From contig JAISAO010000084.1 in assembly GCA_031266665.1 (NCBI GenBank), positions 1 to 64,000 of the forward strand: a stretch of 64,000 nt of DNA. Reading direction: 5' to 3'. This DNA comes from Propionibacteriaceae bacterium (GTDB lineage Bacteria > Actinomycetota > Actinomycetes > Propionibacteriales > Propionibacteriaceae). The position numbers and the translations under genes are program-made. Position 1 is the stretch's first letter. Each line of letters begins with the position of its first letter. The notes under the pieces were generated by a model. That model ran no database searches. It was not told the origin of the DNA and saw nothing but the letters and a program-made list of their open reading frames with translations. Below, piece after piece: positions 53,895 through 63,539 of the stretch.

Positions 53895-54070
53895 AGGTCG
53901 AGCCTACGGGGTGGCGGTGACAGTCTCGGGGTCCGCGCGGGGTGTAAGAAGGGGGGTGCCGCGCCGTTGCCAGCTACCGTGCCCCCCGCAACCCGACGAA
54001 CGGGAATGTTGGCTCAAGGCTACCGCCTGGGGCGCGCTCCGGCCGTCGTGGCCGCTGGTGGTCCCTAGGG
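53895..54070. other. Short intergenic region
   Basis: 176 bases between recQ and the DUF3467 gene; no gene or clear signal seen. Confidence 0.3.
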
Positions 54071-54346
54071 TCAGCGGGAGCGCTGGTTCTCCTGCTCCCA
54101 GGCCGACAACTGTTGTTCGAGGGCCTTCATCAGCTCGAAGACCTGGGAGGGGGGGATGCGCACCCGCGAGACGATGGCGGCGTTGTGTACCAGGTCGCCC
54201 GAGTCGTTGTCGCGTTGCACCGGCTCGGTCAGGGCGGCGAAGTCGAGCACGAAGGCGTCTTTGGTGTGCCAGGCGCGGACGAAGTCCGCGAAGACGCCCG
54301 CCAACTGCTTCGGGGGAAGGGAGATCTGGATGCGCTGCTCTGGCAT
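54071..54346 (-). CDS. DUF3467 family protein
   Basis: 91 residues starting MPEQRIQISLPPKQLAGVFA. Family features: AGVFADFVRAWHTKDAFVLD, then HNAAIVSRVRIPPSQVFELMKAL and a C-terminal helix. A small cytosolic protein of unknown function widespread in bacteria and phage. ATG 54346 has a GGA-type site (ccttcag region weak). Longer overlapping frames are shadows. Confidence 0.75.
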   Translation of the reverse strand: MPEQRIQISLPPKQLAGVFADFVRAWHTKDAFVLDFAALTEPVQRDNDSGDLVHNAAIVSRVRIPPSQVFELMKALEQQLSAWEQENQRSR

Positions 54347-54432
54347 GTCTGAAGGATAGCGCGCCCCGGATTCCGCCGCTCCACCCGGCGCGGGACCGCG
54401 CGGCCGGCCCCACGGCTGGTGACCGCAGGTTG

Positions 54433-55089
54433 TCAGCCCGCGATCCGGCGCAGATGGAGCACATGGTCTTGGCGGACGCCGGGTTGTCCTTCGGGCCCAG
54501 CCAGCTCGACGGCGGCGATCTCGTCCCGCAGGGTCTCCCACTGGCCGGCGGCCAGCCGCAGGGCGGCTCGGTTCTGCTCGGGCGACGGCAGCGTCAGGTT
54601 GACCGGGTGGTCGCCCTCCGGCATCCCTCGATGCCACGGCGGCAGGCCCCAGTGCGAGACGACGAGCAGGCGCCCGCCCGGCGCGACCGCCTCGGCCGCG
54701 CGCCGCAGGATGCTCTCGCGCTCCCCGGGGACGGCCACCGGCGAGTGCAGAAACTGCGCCGCCACGAGATCGAACCGCCCTTGAGGGAAGTCTGTGCCGA
54801 GGTCGTGCTGTTCGAAGCGCGCCCGTTCCGTCAGGCCGAGCCGGGCGGCGTGGGCGCGGGCCCGCTCCAGGGCGATCCCCGCCACATCGACGCCGAGCAC
54901 GGTCCAGCCGTGTTCGGCCAGCCAGATGGCGTCGGCGCCCTCCCCGCAGCCGAGGTCGAGGGCCGTGCCTGGTTCGAGGCCGCCGATCTCGGCGACGAGG
55001 TGGCGGGTCACCGGTCCGTGCTCGGACCAGGTGCGCTGGCCGTAGAAGCCGTCCCAGAACTCGGGGGCGCCGGGCGTGGTGCTGGTCAT
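54433..55089 (-). CDS. Class I SAM-dependent methyltransferase
   Basis: 218 residues. Methyltransferase motif I LDLGCGEGADAIWLAEHGW, motif post-I VLGVDVAGIALERARAHA, and FDLVAAQFLHSP before APGGRLLVVSHW. Resembles the tellurite/thiopurine-type small methyltransferases annotated near regulators in actinobacteria; the substrate cannot be deduced. Starts MTSTTPGAPEFWDGFYG, a typical N-terminal for this group. It is downstream of the AbiEi-like gene in the position where a toxin would normally sit, 88 bases away. Confidence 0.8.
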   Translation of the reverse strand: MTSTTPGAPEFWDGFYGQRTWSEHGPVTRHLVAEIGGLEPGTALDLGCGEGADAIWLAEHGWTVLGVDVAGIALERARAHAARLGLTERARFEQHDLGTDFPQGRFDLVAAQFLHSPVAVPGERESILRRAAEAVAPGGRLLVVSHWGLPPWHRGMPEGDHPVNLTLPSPEQNRAALRLAAGQWETLRDEIAAVELAGPEGQPGVRQDHVLHLRRIAG

Positions 55090-55177
55090 GATTGTGTCCT
55101 CTCGGTCGGCCTCCGGCGGTCTCGACAGCGGTGGCGATGGTTTGGGGCGCGTCGACGGTAGGTCTCATCGCCGTCGC

Positions 55178-55735
55178 TCACGAGAGCGTGTCCAGCGCTT
55201 GCAGGATCGGGGTCTTCGCGCGGGGCAGTCGCATGGCCATCTCCACCAGTCGTGCCGGCTGGCCGCCGCCGCGCAGCCACTCCTTGAGGGCGTCGCGGGC
55301 GAACTCATAGCCGAGTTCGCCGCGCAGGCGGAAGGCGTCAGCGATCGACCGCTCGGGTGAGTATAAACCGATCATCAGGTCGCTGCCGGTGATTGGGATT
55401 TCCTGGCGGCCCAACTCGAAGGTGGCGCGGTCGAAGGAGTGCCAGGTGATCGCTGAGTCGGTGGCCGGGATCCGGGCGCCGCGCGGGATCGCGACATCCA
55501 GCGTGTTCGGGATCGTGTCGGTCAGGTCGTGGTGCGCCAACGCGGAGGTCAAACAGAGCGTCGCCTCGGGCCGTCGTGTCGCCGCCTCCAACCAGTCCCA
55601 ATCGGCGGCGGTCGCGTCAAAGGGGAGATAGAGGCCGCGGGCGATCCTCTCGTAGCGGCCAGCGCGCGCGGCGCGGTACAGGCCGCTGCGAGACAGCCCC
55701 TCACGCTCCGCGGTGCCCGGCGTCAGCGCGGCCAC
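55178..55735 (-). CDS. AbiEi-type antitoxin, orphan
   Basis: 185 residues. N-terminal winged-helix (LSRSGLYRAARAGRYERIARGLY), then the AbiEi domain with LCLTSALAHHDLTDTIPNTLDVAIPRG, ITWHSFDRATF, YSPERSIADAFRLR and a final helical segment. In type IV AbiE systems AbiEi binds its own promoter and prevents killing by the AbiEii nucleotidyltransferase encoded directly after it. No AbiEii follows; the next gene is a methyltransferase. GTG 55735 is set by GGAGG seven bases upstream. The AT-richer region upstream contains gtaggcagctac, a short palindrome and candidate operator. Confidence 0.7.
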   Translation of the reverse strand: MAALTPGTAEREGLSRSGLYRAARAGRYERIARGLYLPFDATAADWDWLEAATRRPEATLCLTSALAHHDLTDTIPNTLDVAIPRGARIPATDSAITWHSFDRATFELGRQEIPITGSDLMIGLYSPERSIADAFRLRGELGYEFARDALKEWLRGGGQPARLVEMAMRLPRAKTPILQALDTLS

Positions 55736-55856
55736 CGTCACCACCTCCGATCCTTGGTATGAAACGTCTACAGGTAATCGTAGCTGCCTACCGTTTATTC
55801 CGCCATCATGGTCGGCGTGCGGATGAGGCTGGCCCACGCTCGTCCGGCGTTCGTGG

Positions 55857-57653
55857 TCAGAGAGTGGCGGCCGCCTCCAGCCGTTCGCCCAGCTCGTACC
55901 AGCGGCTCTCCAGGTCCCGCGATTCGGCTTCCAGGTCGGCGATCCGCTCCAGCTCCAGCCCCAGCCCGACGTAATCGGACTGATCGTGATCCGCCAGCGC
56001 CAGCCGGGCGCCGTCGATCCGCTCTTGCAGCTTGGCCATCCGGCGCTCCAGCGAGGCCAGCTCCTTCTGGGCGGTCCGCAGCTGCGCCCCCGACGGGCCG
56101 TCGGCGACTGGCTCTGGTGCTGCGGGCGTCTCGGCCGTCGGCGCGGATGACTGGCCGGCGCGGAGCCGGAGGTACTGGTCGATCCCGCCCGGCAGGTGGC
56201 GCAGCCGGCCGTCGATGATGGCGTATTGCTGGTCTGTCACCCGCTCCACCAGGTAGCGGTCGTGCGACACCACCACCAGGCTGCCCGGCCAGGAGTCCAA
56301 CAGGTCCTCCAAGGCGGCCAAGAGGTCGATGTCGACGTCGTTGGTCGGCTCGTCGATCAACAAGACATTGGGCTCATCCAGCAAGACCAGCAACAGTTGC
56401 AGCCGGCGCTGCTGGCCGCCGGACAATTCGCCCACCTTGGCCGACAGGTGGGCGGGGGAGAAGCCCAAGAGTTCCAGCAACTGGGTCGGCGTCACCGTCT
56501 TACCCTCCGCCTGGTAGTCGTGGCGGGCGCGGGCCAACACCTGGCGCACCGGCTCGTCCGCCCACTGGGCCAAGGCGGCGAAACGTTGGTCCAGCAAGGC
56601 CAGACGGACACTCTTGCCCCGTTTGACCCGCCCCGTGGTGGGGGTCAGGGCGCCGGCGATCAGTCCCAGCAAGCTGGATTTGCCGGCTCCGTTGGCCCCC
56701 AGGACGGCGCTCCGCTCGCCCGGGGCCAGCCGCCACTCCACCTGGCGCAGGACCTCGTGGCCGTCGAAGGACAAGCCGACGTCTACCAGTTCGACCACCT
56801 CCTTGCCCAGCCGGGCGCTGGCCAGCCGGGCCAACTCCACCCGGTCGCGCGGCGGCGGCACATCGGCGATCAACTGGTTGGCGGCCTCGATGCGGAACTT
56901 CGGCTTGGCCGTCCGGGCCGGCGGGCCGCGTCGCAACCAGGCCAGCTCTTTGCGCAACAGGTTCTGGCGCCGGGCCTGGCTGGCGGCCAGGCGGCGGTCG
57001 CGCTCCAAGCGTTGCAGCACGTAGGCGGCGTAGCCACCCTCGAAGGGCTCCACCCGTCGGTCGTGGACCTCCCAGGTGGTGGTCGCCACCTCGTCCAGCA
57101 GCCAACGGTCGTGGGTCACCAGCAGCAGCCCGCCGGCCCGCTTGGGCCAGCGCCTCCGCAGGTGGTGGGCCAGCCAGGCGACGGCTTCGACGTCGAGGTG
57201 GTTGGTCGGCTCGTCCAAGGCGATGACGTCCCAGTCTTGGACCAGCAGGGCGGCCAGGGCGACCCGGCGGCGCTGCCCGCCGCTGAGGCGGGAGACGGGG
57301 GCGGCGAAGTCGATGTCGGCCGCCAGGGAGGCGATGATGTGGCGCGTCCTGGGGTCGCCGGCCCACTGGTGCTGGGGCCGCCCGGCGGTGATGGCCCGCC
57401 CGACCGTGGTCCGGTCGTCCAGGCCGTCCGCCTGCTCCAACACCCCCAGGCGCAGGCCGTCGCGCCAGGTCACCTGGCCGGCGTCCGGGGCGATCCGTTT
57501 CGACAACAATTTGAGCAGGGACGATTTGCCGTCGCCGTTGCGGCCCACGACGCCGATCCGGTCCCCCGTCCCCACGCCCAGGCTGACGTCGTCGAACACC
57601 AGCTTGGTCGGATACTCCAGGCGGACCGACCGCGCCCCCAACAAATGAGCCAC
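55857..57653 (-). CDS. ABC-F family ATPase (Uup-like)
   Basis: 598 residues. Two ABC domains without membrane segments: Walker A GRNGDGKSS and GANGAGKSS, signatures LSGGQRRR and LSGGQQRR, Walker B/D loops IALDEPTNHLD and LLIDEPTNDVD, separated by the inter-ABC linker (RQNLLRKELAWLRRGPPART). A C-terminal coiled coil (AQKELASLERRMAKLQERI) is typical of Uup. These proteins act on ribosomes, some protecting from antibiotics. The second D-loop has NDVD for the usual NHLD. The first Walker A has Asp where Ala/Cys/Val is usual. GTG start at 57653; ATG 57661 is out of frame. Confidence 0.9.
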   Translation of the reverse strand: MAHLLGARSVRLEYPTKLVFDDVSLGVGTGDRIGVVGRNGDGKSSLLKLLSKRIAPDAGQVTWRDGLRLGVLEQADGLDDRTTVGRAITAGRPQHQWAGDPRTRHIIASLAADIDFAAPVSRLSGGQRRRVALAALLVQDWDVIALDEPTNHLDVEAVAWLAHHLRRRWPKRAGGLLLVTHDRWLLDEVATTTWEVHDRRVEPFEGGYAAYVLQRLERDRRLAASQARRQNLLRKELAWLRRGPPARTAKPKFRIEAANQLIADVPPPRDRVELARLASARLGKEVVELVDVGLSFDGHEVLRQVEWRLAPGERSAVLGANGAGKSSLLGLIAGALTPTTGRVKRGKSVRLALLDQRFAALAQWADEPVRQVLARARHDYQAEGKTVTPTQLLELLGFSPAHLSAKVGELSGGQQRRLQLLLVLLDEPNVLLIDEPTNDVDIDLLAALEDLLDSWPGSLVVVSHDRYLVERVTDQQYAIIDGRLRHLPGGIDQYLRLRAGQSSAPTAETPAAPEPVADGPSGAQLRTAQKELASLERRMAKLQERIDGARLALADHDQSDYVGLGLELERIADLEAESRDLESRWYELGERLEAAATL

Positions 57654-57851
57654 CCGGACATGATAAAGACCGCCCCGCCCCCAGGCCCGGGACTACGCGG
57701 CCCGCCGGTCGGCCACGGCCCGCCGCCGCGCGTTCGTCGGGGCCACGGGCGGCGATCATGACCACGACGTCACCACCCGGCCTTCCCGGGCGGTCCGGCG
57801 GGGTGGAGGGCGCTAACCGGGGGCCGATCCGACGCCTGACAGACTGGGCCC

Positions 57852-58694
57852 ATGAAACCTGCGACGGCAATCGCGAGAGCCCAGTTGAGGGCGACGTTCG
57901 AGGTGCGTCCCCTGAGATGGTGGCAGCTGTGGCGGCTGCTGAGCCCCCGGCGGTGGTGGCGGATGTGGCGGCTGAAGCGCGTCCAGCTCGGGCCGGAGGT
58001 CGATTGGACGGTGGGCGACGACGGCTACGTCCGCCCGCCCATCACACCGCCGGTCTGCCTGGACGACCAGGGCCGGGTGATCGACTTCGGCCGGCGCTGG
58101 GGGATGGACGGCCCACCGGTCGAGGCCTACTCGGTGGTCCACCACCCGGAGCGCTTCGCGCCCCTGGTCGAGGTGGCCCAGGCCATGGTCGAGCACCTGG
58201 CCCGGACCTACGACGTGACGGTCGAGGACATCACCGACCTGGACGGTGAGCGTGAGCCCAAGTGGCGGCCCGACCCGGCTGAGACCGACGAGAGGCCCGT
58301 CACCCGCCGGGCGGTGGCCATCACCCCCCAGCGGGGCGATGCCGCCCGGCTGATCGTGGTCTGGAGCAGTTTCCCAGGGGTCGAACTGTGGGCCGGGGCT
58401 TTCTTCCGAGAGGCTTTCCCCGACTGTGGCTGTGACGCCTGCGACGAGGAGTGGTCGGTCTGCGCCGACCAACTCGAGCAGACGGCCCTGGCGGTGGCGC
58501 TGGGAAGTTTCTCGGAGAAGATTAAGGGCCGTCGGCTGGAGACCAGGCTGAGACGCCCCGGAAGCTCATCCGGGGGGACTAGCCGACTCAAAGACCAGTC
58601 ATACTCGGCTGCTCGCATCGCCCGGGCCAGACGCCTCCTGGCCGCGCGGCCGACCGACTGGCAGCCCTGGCCCCGCCGCCCGGCGGCCGTCTGA
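57852..58694 (+). CDS. DUF6226-like protein
   Basis: 280 residues. An Arg/Trp-rich N-terminus ([20 protein letters not shown]) precedes [36 protein letters not shown], a [12 protein letters not shown] strand, and a Cys-rich motif [15 protein letters not shown] near residue 200. The paired-Cys GCDACDE and the HPERF segment are what I associate with the DUF6226 family (unknown function, actinobacterial). The Cys set could bind a metal. No partner genes are obvious. Confidence 0.6.
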   Translation: MKPATAIARAQLRATFEVRPLRWWQLWRLLSPRRWWRMWRLKRVQLGPEVDWTVGDDGYVRPPITPPVCLDDQGRVIDFGRRWGMDGPPVEAYSVVHHPERFAPLVEVAQAMVEHLARTYDVTVEDITDLDGEREPKWRPDPAETDERPVTRRAVAITPQRGDAARLIVVWSSFPGVELWAGAFFREAFPDCGCDACDEEWSVCADQLEQTALAVALGSFSEKIKGRRLETRLRRPGSSSGGTSRLKDQSYSAARIARARRLLAARPTDWQPWPRRPAAV

Positions 58695-58885
58695 GGCGCC
58701 GTTCAGGCTTGACACTTCACGGGTTTGGGCCACGTCGGCCTGGAGACTCGGCCTCCGCCCTGGGCCCGGTCCGCCTCCGCGGCGGCCAATGGCGTCCGAC
58801 TGAGCGGGCCGGCGGGTGGACGAACCCGGTCGACGGCGGCGTCGGGCGACTGGGGAGGCCGGGCGGGCGTGGCAAGATGGGGGCC

Positions 58886-59389
58886 ATGGCAACGACAGAT
58901 TTTCAAGGCACCCCGGTCCACACCGCGGGCGAGCTACCGGCCGTCGGCTCGGCCCTGCCCGCGTTCCACTTGACCGGCAACGATTTGGCCGCGGTCGACT
59001 CGGCCGCCTGGGCCGGGCGGCGCCTGGTGGTCAACATCTTCCCCAGCGTCGACACCGGTGTCTGCGCCCTCAGCGTCCGGCGCTTCAACCAGTTGGCCGC
59101 CGGGCTGCCCAACACCCAGGTGGTCTGCGTCTCCCGCGACCTGCCCTTCGCTTTGGGCCGTTTCTGCGCCGCCGAGGGCATCGCCAATCTGGTCACGGCC
59201 TCGGCCTTCCGCTCCAGTTTCGGCCGCGACTACGGCGTCGAAATGATCGACGGGCCGCTCCAAGGCCTGCTGGCGCGGGCCGTGGTGGTGGCCGACGAGC
59301 GGGGCCAGGTGGTCCACGTCGAACTGGTCCAGACCATCGGCCAGGAGCCGGACTACGACGCCGCCGTGGCCGCCGCCACCGCCGCCTGA
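58886..59389 (+). CDS. tpx: Thiol peroxidase
   Basis: 167 residues, normal Tpx length. Peroxidatic Cys60 in [12 protein letters not shown] and resolving Cys94 in [13 protein letters not shown] match the E. coli Cys61/Cys95 pair. It reduces hydroperoxides using thioredoxin in the cytosol. The usual DTPVC is DTGVC, a conservative difference. ATG 58886 is preceded by gatgggggcc; a second in-frame ATG at 58877 would add three residues. The 190 bases upstream carry no gene. Confidence 0.93.
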   Translation: MATTDFQGTPVHTAGELPAVGSALPAFHLTGNDLAAVDSAAWAGRRLVVNIFPSVDTGVCALSVRRFNQLAAGLPNTQVVCVSRDLPFALGRFCAAEGIANLVTASAFRSSFGRDYGVEMIDGPLQGLLARAVVVADERGQVVHVELVQTIGQEPDYDAAVAAATAA

Positions 59390-59487
59390 CCACCCCGTCC
59401 GACTCTCCGCCCGCCCGGCCCGCCCAGGCCGTGGCGGGCGCCGGCCGTTGGGCGCGGGGAAGTTGAACGCGGAGAAATAGAGTCATC

Positions 59488-60996
59488 GTGTCACCAGCGA
59501 CACCCGCCGATCCGGGCCGCCGGATCGTGCTGCCGGGCGTGGCCCGCAGCTTCGACCGTCGGCTGGTGCTGCTGATCAACATGGTGCCGCTGGCCCTGGC
59601 CCTGATCCAGATCTCGTCGGTCAACGTCGGTTTGCATTCGATCAGCCAGTCGCTCGGGGCGCAATCCTCAGACCTGCAATGGGTCTTGTCGGGCTACGCC
59701 TTGGCCTTCGGCATCACGCTGGTGCCGGCCGGCCGGCTGGGCGACGCCGCCGGCCGGGGCTCGGTCTTCGTCGTCGGGCTGGGCCTGTTCGCCCTGGCCT
59801 CGTTGGCCTGCGGGCTGGCCCCGACGCCGCTGCTGCTGAACCTGGCGCGGGTCTGCCAAGGGTTGGGGGCCGGCCTCCAAGGCCCTCAGACCACCGGGTT
59901 GATCCAACAGTATTTCTCCGGCCAGGCCCGGGCTAGGGCCTACGCCCTGTCGGGCATGGTGGTGGCGGCCTCGGTGGCCGTCGGCCCGGTCATGACCGGC
60001 TCGTTGATCAAGGCGGTCGGCCCGGAGCTGGGCTGGCGGCTGCCCTTCTTGATCAACTGCCCCCTCGGCCTGCTGGGCTGTGTCTGCGCCCTGCGCTGGC
60101 TGCCCTTCGAATCCGAGCGCGCCCGCCGCCGGGCCAAGGCCGCCTCGGTCAAAGGGGCGACGGCCGGGGCGAGGCGGGAACGGTTGGAGTTGGACCCGGT
60201 CGGCGCCGCTTTGCTGACCGGCGCGGTGGTCAGTCTGATGCTGCCCAACATGTTGGGCCAACAGGTCGGGGCGGAACGCTTCTGGCTACTGTCCGGGGTG
60301 GTCCTCGGCGGCGGCCTGTGGCTGTGGTGGGAGGCGCGGCACAAGGCCCGGGGCCGGGTGCCGATGGTCGATCTCAGCCTGTTCCAGATCAAGTCCTTCG
60401 CCCGCCAAACCCTGGTGTCGGCGTTGAACTTCCTCGGCATGACCTCGGTCTTCGTGGTGCTGCTCTTGTTATTGCAGCGCGGCCTGGGCTGGGAGGCCCT
60501 GCCCGCCTCCTTGATCGGCCTGCCCAACGCCATCTTGTCCTGCGCCGGCGCCATCTGGGCCGGGAGGCAGGTTTTGGCCAAGCGGGATTGGTTGATCGTG
60601 ATCTCCCTGCTCGCCATCGTCGCGGGCGTCTTGTCCACGGCCGGCGTCGTCTACCTGGTCTGGCGCCACGGGCTGAGCCCCTGGTGGCTGATGGCCACGC
60701 TGGCCCTCAGCGGCCTTGGCCAGGGCATGTTCGGGGCGGCCAACCAGACCCTGTCCATGCTCGACGTGCCGGTGGCCATGGCCGGGGTCGCCGGAGGCGT
60801 CAAATCGATGGCCGAACGTTGCTCCACCGCCGTCGGCAACGCCATCATGACCGGTGTCCTGTTCAGCCTCCAACCCGTCGCCGGCTGGCCCGAAGGCGTC
60901 ATCGCCGCCTACGCCGGGGTGGCCGCCGCCGTTTTGGCGGCCCTCGGCTTGGCCTGGGCCTTCGCCCTCAGAGCGGCCGCAGCTGGCCGGCGGTGA
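59488..60996 (+). CDS. MFS transporter, DHA2 (14-TM) drug-exporter type
   Basis: 502 residues with about fourteen hydrophobic segments. Signatures: LQWVLSGYALAFGITLVPAGRLGD (motif D/A region, GRLGDAAGR), GLGAGLQGPQTTGLI (motif B-like) and MVVAASVAVGPVMTGSLI (motif C). Likely a proton antiporter exporting drugs or metabolites. GTG 59488 follows ggagaaatag. The 3' end overlaps the convergent minus-strand gene by 29 bases. Substrate unknown. Confidence 0.9.
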   Translation: MSPATPADPGRRIVLPGVARSFDRRLVLLINMVPLALALIQISSVNVGLHSISQSLGAQSSDLQWVLSGYALAFGITLVPAGRLGDAAGRGSVFVVGLGLFALASLACGLAPTPLLLNLARVCQGLGAGLQGPQTTGLIQQYFSGQARARAYALSGMVVAASVAVGPVMTGSLIKAVGPELGWRLPFLINCPLGLLGCVCALRWLPFESERARRRAKAASVKGATAGARRERLELDPVGAALLTGAVVSLMLPNMLGQQVGAERFWLLSGVVLGGGLWLWWEARHKARGRVPMVDLSLFQIKSFARQTLVSALNFLGMTSVFVVLLLLLQRGLGWEALPASLIGLPNAILSCAGAIWAGRQVLAKRDWLIVISLLAIVAGVLSTAGVVYLVWRHGLSPWWLMATLALSGLGQGMFGAANQTLSMLDVPVAMAGVAGGVKSMAERCSTAVGNAIMTGVLFSLQPVAGWPEGVIAAYAGVAAAVLAALGLAWAFALRAAAAGRR

Positions 60997-61702
60997 CGGT
61001 CAGCAGGCCGGGGTGGAGCTTCTTGGAGCCGGCGTCGTCATCCTCGAACAGGCTCTGGTTGAGGGCGGCCAACCCGGCGGTGGAGCCGGCGTCGTCGCGG
61101 CCGCAGACGTGCATCAGGTCGCGCCGGGCGATGGCCAGCACGGGGTCCCCGGCGATGTCGTCCGGGTTCAGCCAGGAGGCGGTGTTGAGGATCAGGGAGG
61201 CGGTCAGCTCGGGGTGGCCGGGCAACTCGATCCGGTAGCGGCCGGCGTTGCCCTGGCGCTCGATCCCGGTGCACAACTGGTCCAGGGTGGCCCGGGCGGC
61301 GGCGCCGACCTGGGCCGGGCTCAGACCGGCGGCCTTGGCCTGGCGAGGCGATATCAGCTCGAAGCTGTCCGGGAGGTCGAAAGCGAAAGCCAGCTTGAGG
61401 CCGTGGGGCAAGTCCTCGGTCAGCGGCCACCACTGGGGGTCGTCCAACTGGGACTTGAGCCGGTCCAGCCAATCGGCCGGCTGGACCAGAGGCACGATCG
61501 GCCAACGGCTGTCGCTGACGATCTGATCCGCGCCCTCCTCGGCGGCGCCCTCGTCCGGCGCGGGGATCAGGTCTAGGTCCGAGGCCTCGACGCGGTCAAT
61601 CTCCGCCCCGGCGTCACCATCTTCCAGGTCGGTTCCGGCCTCGACCCGGTCGGTCTGGTCCGCCGACACCGGTGAGTCTCTCTTACGCTTGAACAGGCTC
61701 AT
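60968..61702 (-). CDS. Conserved-looking cytosolic protein of unknown function
   Basis: 244 residues. The N-terminal ~75 residues are acidic and disordered (EAGTDLEDGDAGAEIDRVEA). The globular part begins VPLVQPADWLDRLKSQLDDP and includes LPHGLKLAFAFDLPDSFEL, RYRIELPGHPELTASLILN and DPVLAIARRDLMHVCGRDD. I do not recognise the family. It starts MSLFKRKRD, like many small actinobacterial cytosolic proteins. No membrane segment. The 3' end overlaps the MFS gene convergently. The neighbouring HAD gene lies in the same direction 66 bases upstream. Confidence 0.65.
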   Translation of the reverse strand: MSLFKRKRDSPVSADQTDRVEAGTDLEDGDAGAEIDRVEASDLDLIPAPDEGAAEEGADQIVSDSRWPIVPLVQPADWLDRLKSQLDDPQWWPLTEDLPHGLKLAFAFDLPDSFELISPRQAKAAGLSPAQVGAAARATLDQLCTGIERQGNAGRYRIELPGHPELTASLILNTASWLNPDDIAGDPVLAIARRDLMHVCGRDDAGSTAGLAALNQSLFEDDDAGSKKLHPGLLTVTAGQLRPL

Positions 61703-61767
61703 GGGGTCAAGCTAGCATCCGGCCCACGCCGGGCTCGGGAGCGGTCGCCGAGTTTTCGTCCGGGCGG

Positions 61768-62427
61768 TCAGACTCCCAGGGCGGCCACCAGGTTGTCGGC
61801 CACCGGGAAGCCGCTGGCCTCCAGGCGGGCGCGAGAGCAGTCGCCGGTCGGCACCAGCACGGCCTCGGCCCCGGCGTACTGGGCCGCCACCGCATCGTCG
61901 GTCATGTCCCCGATCACCAACACCTGGGCCGGGTCCAGGCCCAAGGCCTCCAGGCGGGCGGCCAGGAGTTCGCCCTTGCTGTCGTGGCCGCTGGCCCACA
62001 GTGACTGGTCGGAGCCGACGACCTCGAGGAAGCGGTCGGTCAGGCCGAAGGCGGCCACGTCTCGCTGGAGTTGGCCACAACGGTGCAAAGACACGATGGA
62101 CTGGGTCCAGCCCCGACGTCGGACCAGGTCCAAGGCGGCCGAGGCGTCGTCCGCCAGCCCGATCTTAGACAATCCGGATTTGTAACAGGCCAGCCATACC
62201 CGGTTGACGACATCCCAGTCGTCGTCGGTCAGGGCACGGCCGGCCAAGCGGTCGTAGGTCGGCCGCACCGGCCGGTCGACCAGTTCGCGCCAACGCTCCA
62301 AGGTGACCTCATCGGTCACGCCCAGAGCGGCCAGGGCGGCGTTGGCCGAGGCCAGGGTCAACAAGGTGTCGGCCAACAAGGTGCCGTTCCAATCCCAGAC
62401 GATGTGGCGGGGCGTTGACGTGGTCAT
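61768..62427 (-). CDS. HAD-superfamily hydrolase (phosphoglycolate-phosphatase-like)
   Basis: 219 residues. Catalytic motif I VWDWNGTLLADT (Asp nucleophile and second Asp), alpha-helical cap (RWRELVDRPVRPTYDRLAG), motif II Ser in SIVSLHRC, motif III Lys in HDSKGELL, motif IV VLVIGDMTDDAVAA. Probably a small-molecule phosphatase. ATG 62427 (MTTSTPRHIVW) is chosen; the frame extends to 62508 without family resemblance. Confidence 0.85.
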   Translation of the reverse strand: MTTSTPRHIVWDWNGTLLADTLLTLASANAALAALGVTDEVTLERWRELVDRPVRPTYDRLAGRALTDDDWDVVNRVWLACYKSGLSKIGLADDASAALDLVRRRGWTQSIVSLHRCGQLQRDVAAFGLTDRFLEVVGSDQSLWASGHDSKGELLAARLEALGLDPAQVLVIGDMTDDAVAAQYAGAEAVLVPTGDCSRARLEASGFPVADNLVAALGV

Positions 62428-62540
62428 ATGTCTTGAGCCTACCGGGCGGGCCTGATTTGATGATGGGCCCCAGGTAGGCTGCCTCCCGGCCGGGCCGGCC
62501 AATAACAAAATATAAGTTTAAAATGGTTGAGGGGTGGAAG

Positions 62541-63539
62541 ATGGCTTATGTGGTGGCGGTCGACGCCGGCGGCACAGCCACGCGCGCCGTTGTGGCCGAT
62601 GTCGAGGGGCGGTGCCTGGGCTACGCCTTGGCCGGCGGCGGCAATCCGGTGTCGGCCGGGGCCGAAGCGGCGATGATCGCCTTCCGGGACGGTTTGGAGC
62701 GAGCCTTGGGGCAGGCCGGCGTGGCCGGTGACGAGGTCGAGTTGGTGTTGTTGGCGATGGCCGGCGATGTGGTGGGCGACCGGGCGGGAGAGTTGAGCCG
62801 ACTGCTGCGCCACCTCGGACTGACGGCCCCGGCCGTGGTCGAGGGCGACCTGCTGGGGGCCTACTGCTCCGGGGCGCCCGAATTGGACGGCTACTGCCTG
62901 GAGGCCGGCACGGGCTCCGGGGCCATCCGGGTCGAGGGCGGGCGGCTGGCCGCCTCGGCCGACGGCCTGGGATGGCTGCTGGGCGACGAGGGCTCCGGCT
63001 TTTGGATCGGCCGCCGCGCCTTGGCGGCGGGGCTGGCGGACCTGGACGGGCGCGGCCCGGCCACCGGGCTGACCACCTTGGTGTTGGCCGAGTTGGGGCT
63101 GCCCGACGACCGACGGCCGGGGGAGCACGGCCGCCCGGCAGTGATCGACCAAGGGCTGCGCTTGGTCTACGCCGACCCGCCGGTGGCGCTGGCCCGCTTC
63201 GCCCGACTGGTCTTCGAATTGGCCGACGACCCGGTGGCCCAGTCAATCCGCCAGGCGGCCGGCCGACGGCTGGCGGCCACCCTGGGGGCACTGGTCGTGC
63301 CCCAGGTGGCCGGGCCGGTGGTGTTGGCCGGGTCGGTCCTGACTCGCCAGCCCGAGTTGGCCGCCCAGGTGAGCCGGGCCGGCGCAGCCGGTTTCGCCCG
63401 CCCGCCCGAGTACCGGTTGGTGGCGGACGGGGCCGTCGGAGCCGTGGTCTTGGCCCTGCGGCGACTCGGCCGTCCGGTCGACCGGGCCGTCTTCGAGCGC
63501 GTCGCCGCCACTTTGGGGGCCCTGCCAGGACGCCGCTAG
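62541..63539 (+). CDS. BadF/BadG-type ATPase, N-acetylglucosamine-kinase-like
   Basis: 332 residues of the ASKHA fold: phosphate-1 VAVDAGGTATRAVVAD, GGGNPVSAG, phosphate-2 region CLEAGTGSGAIRVEGG, DGLGWLLGDEGSGFWIGRRAL (typical of GlcNAc kinase-like proteins) and adenosine motif VVLAGSVL. Likely phosphorylates an amino sugar in the cytosol. ATG 62541 follows gaggggtgg; AT-rich DNA with tataag (62511) upstream may be its -10. The TAG stop (63537-63539) is made from bases at the left boundary of a MITE-like inverted repeat, so the original C-terminus may be shortened. Confidence 0.82.
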   Translation: MAYVVAVDAGGTATRAVVADVEGRCLGYALAGGGNPVSAGAEAAMIAFRDGLERALGQAGVAGDEVELVLLAMAGDVVGDRAGELSRLLRHLGLTAPAVVEGDLLGAYCSGAPELDGYCLEAGTGSGAIRVEGGRLAASADGLGWLLGDEGSGFWIGRRALAAGLADLDGRGPATGLTTLVLAELGLPDDRRPGEHGRPAVIDQGLRLVYADPPVALARFARLVFELADDPVAQSIRQAAGRRLAATLGALVVPQVAGPVVLAGSVLTRQPELAAQVSRAGAAGFARPPEYRLVADGAVGAVVLALRRLGRPVDRAVFERVAATLGALPGRR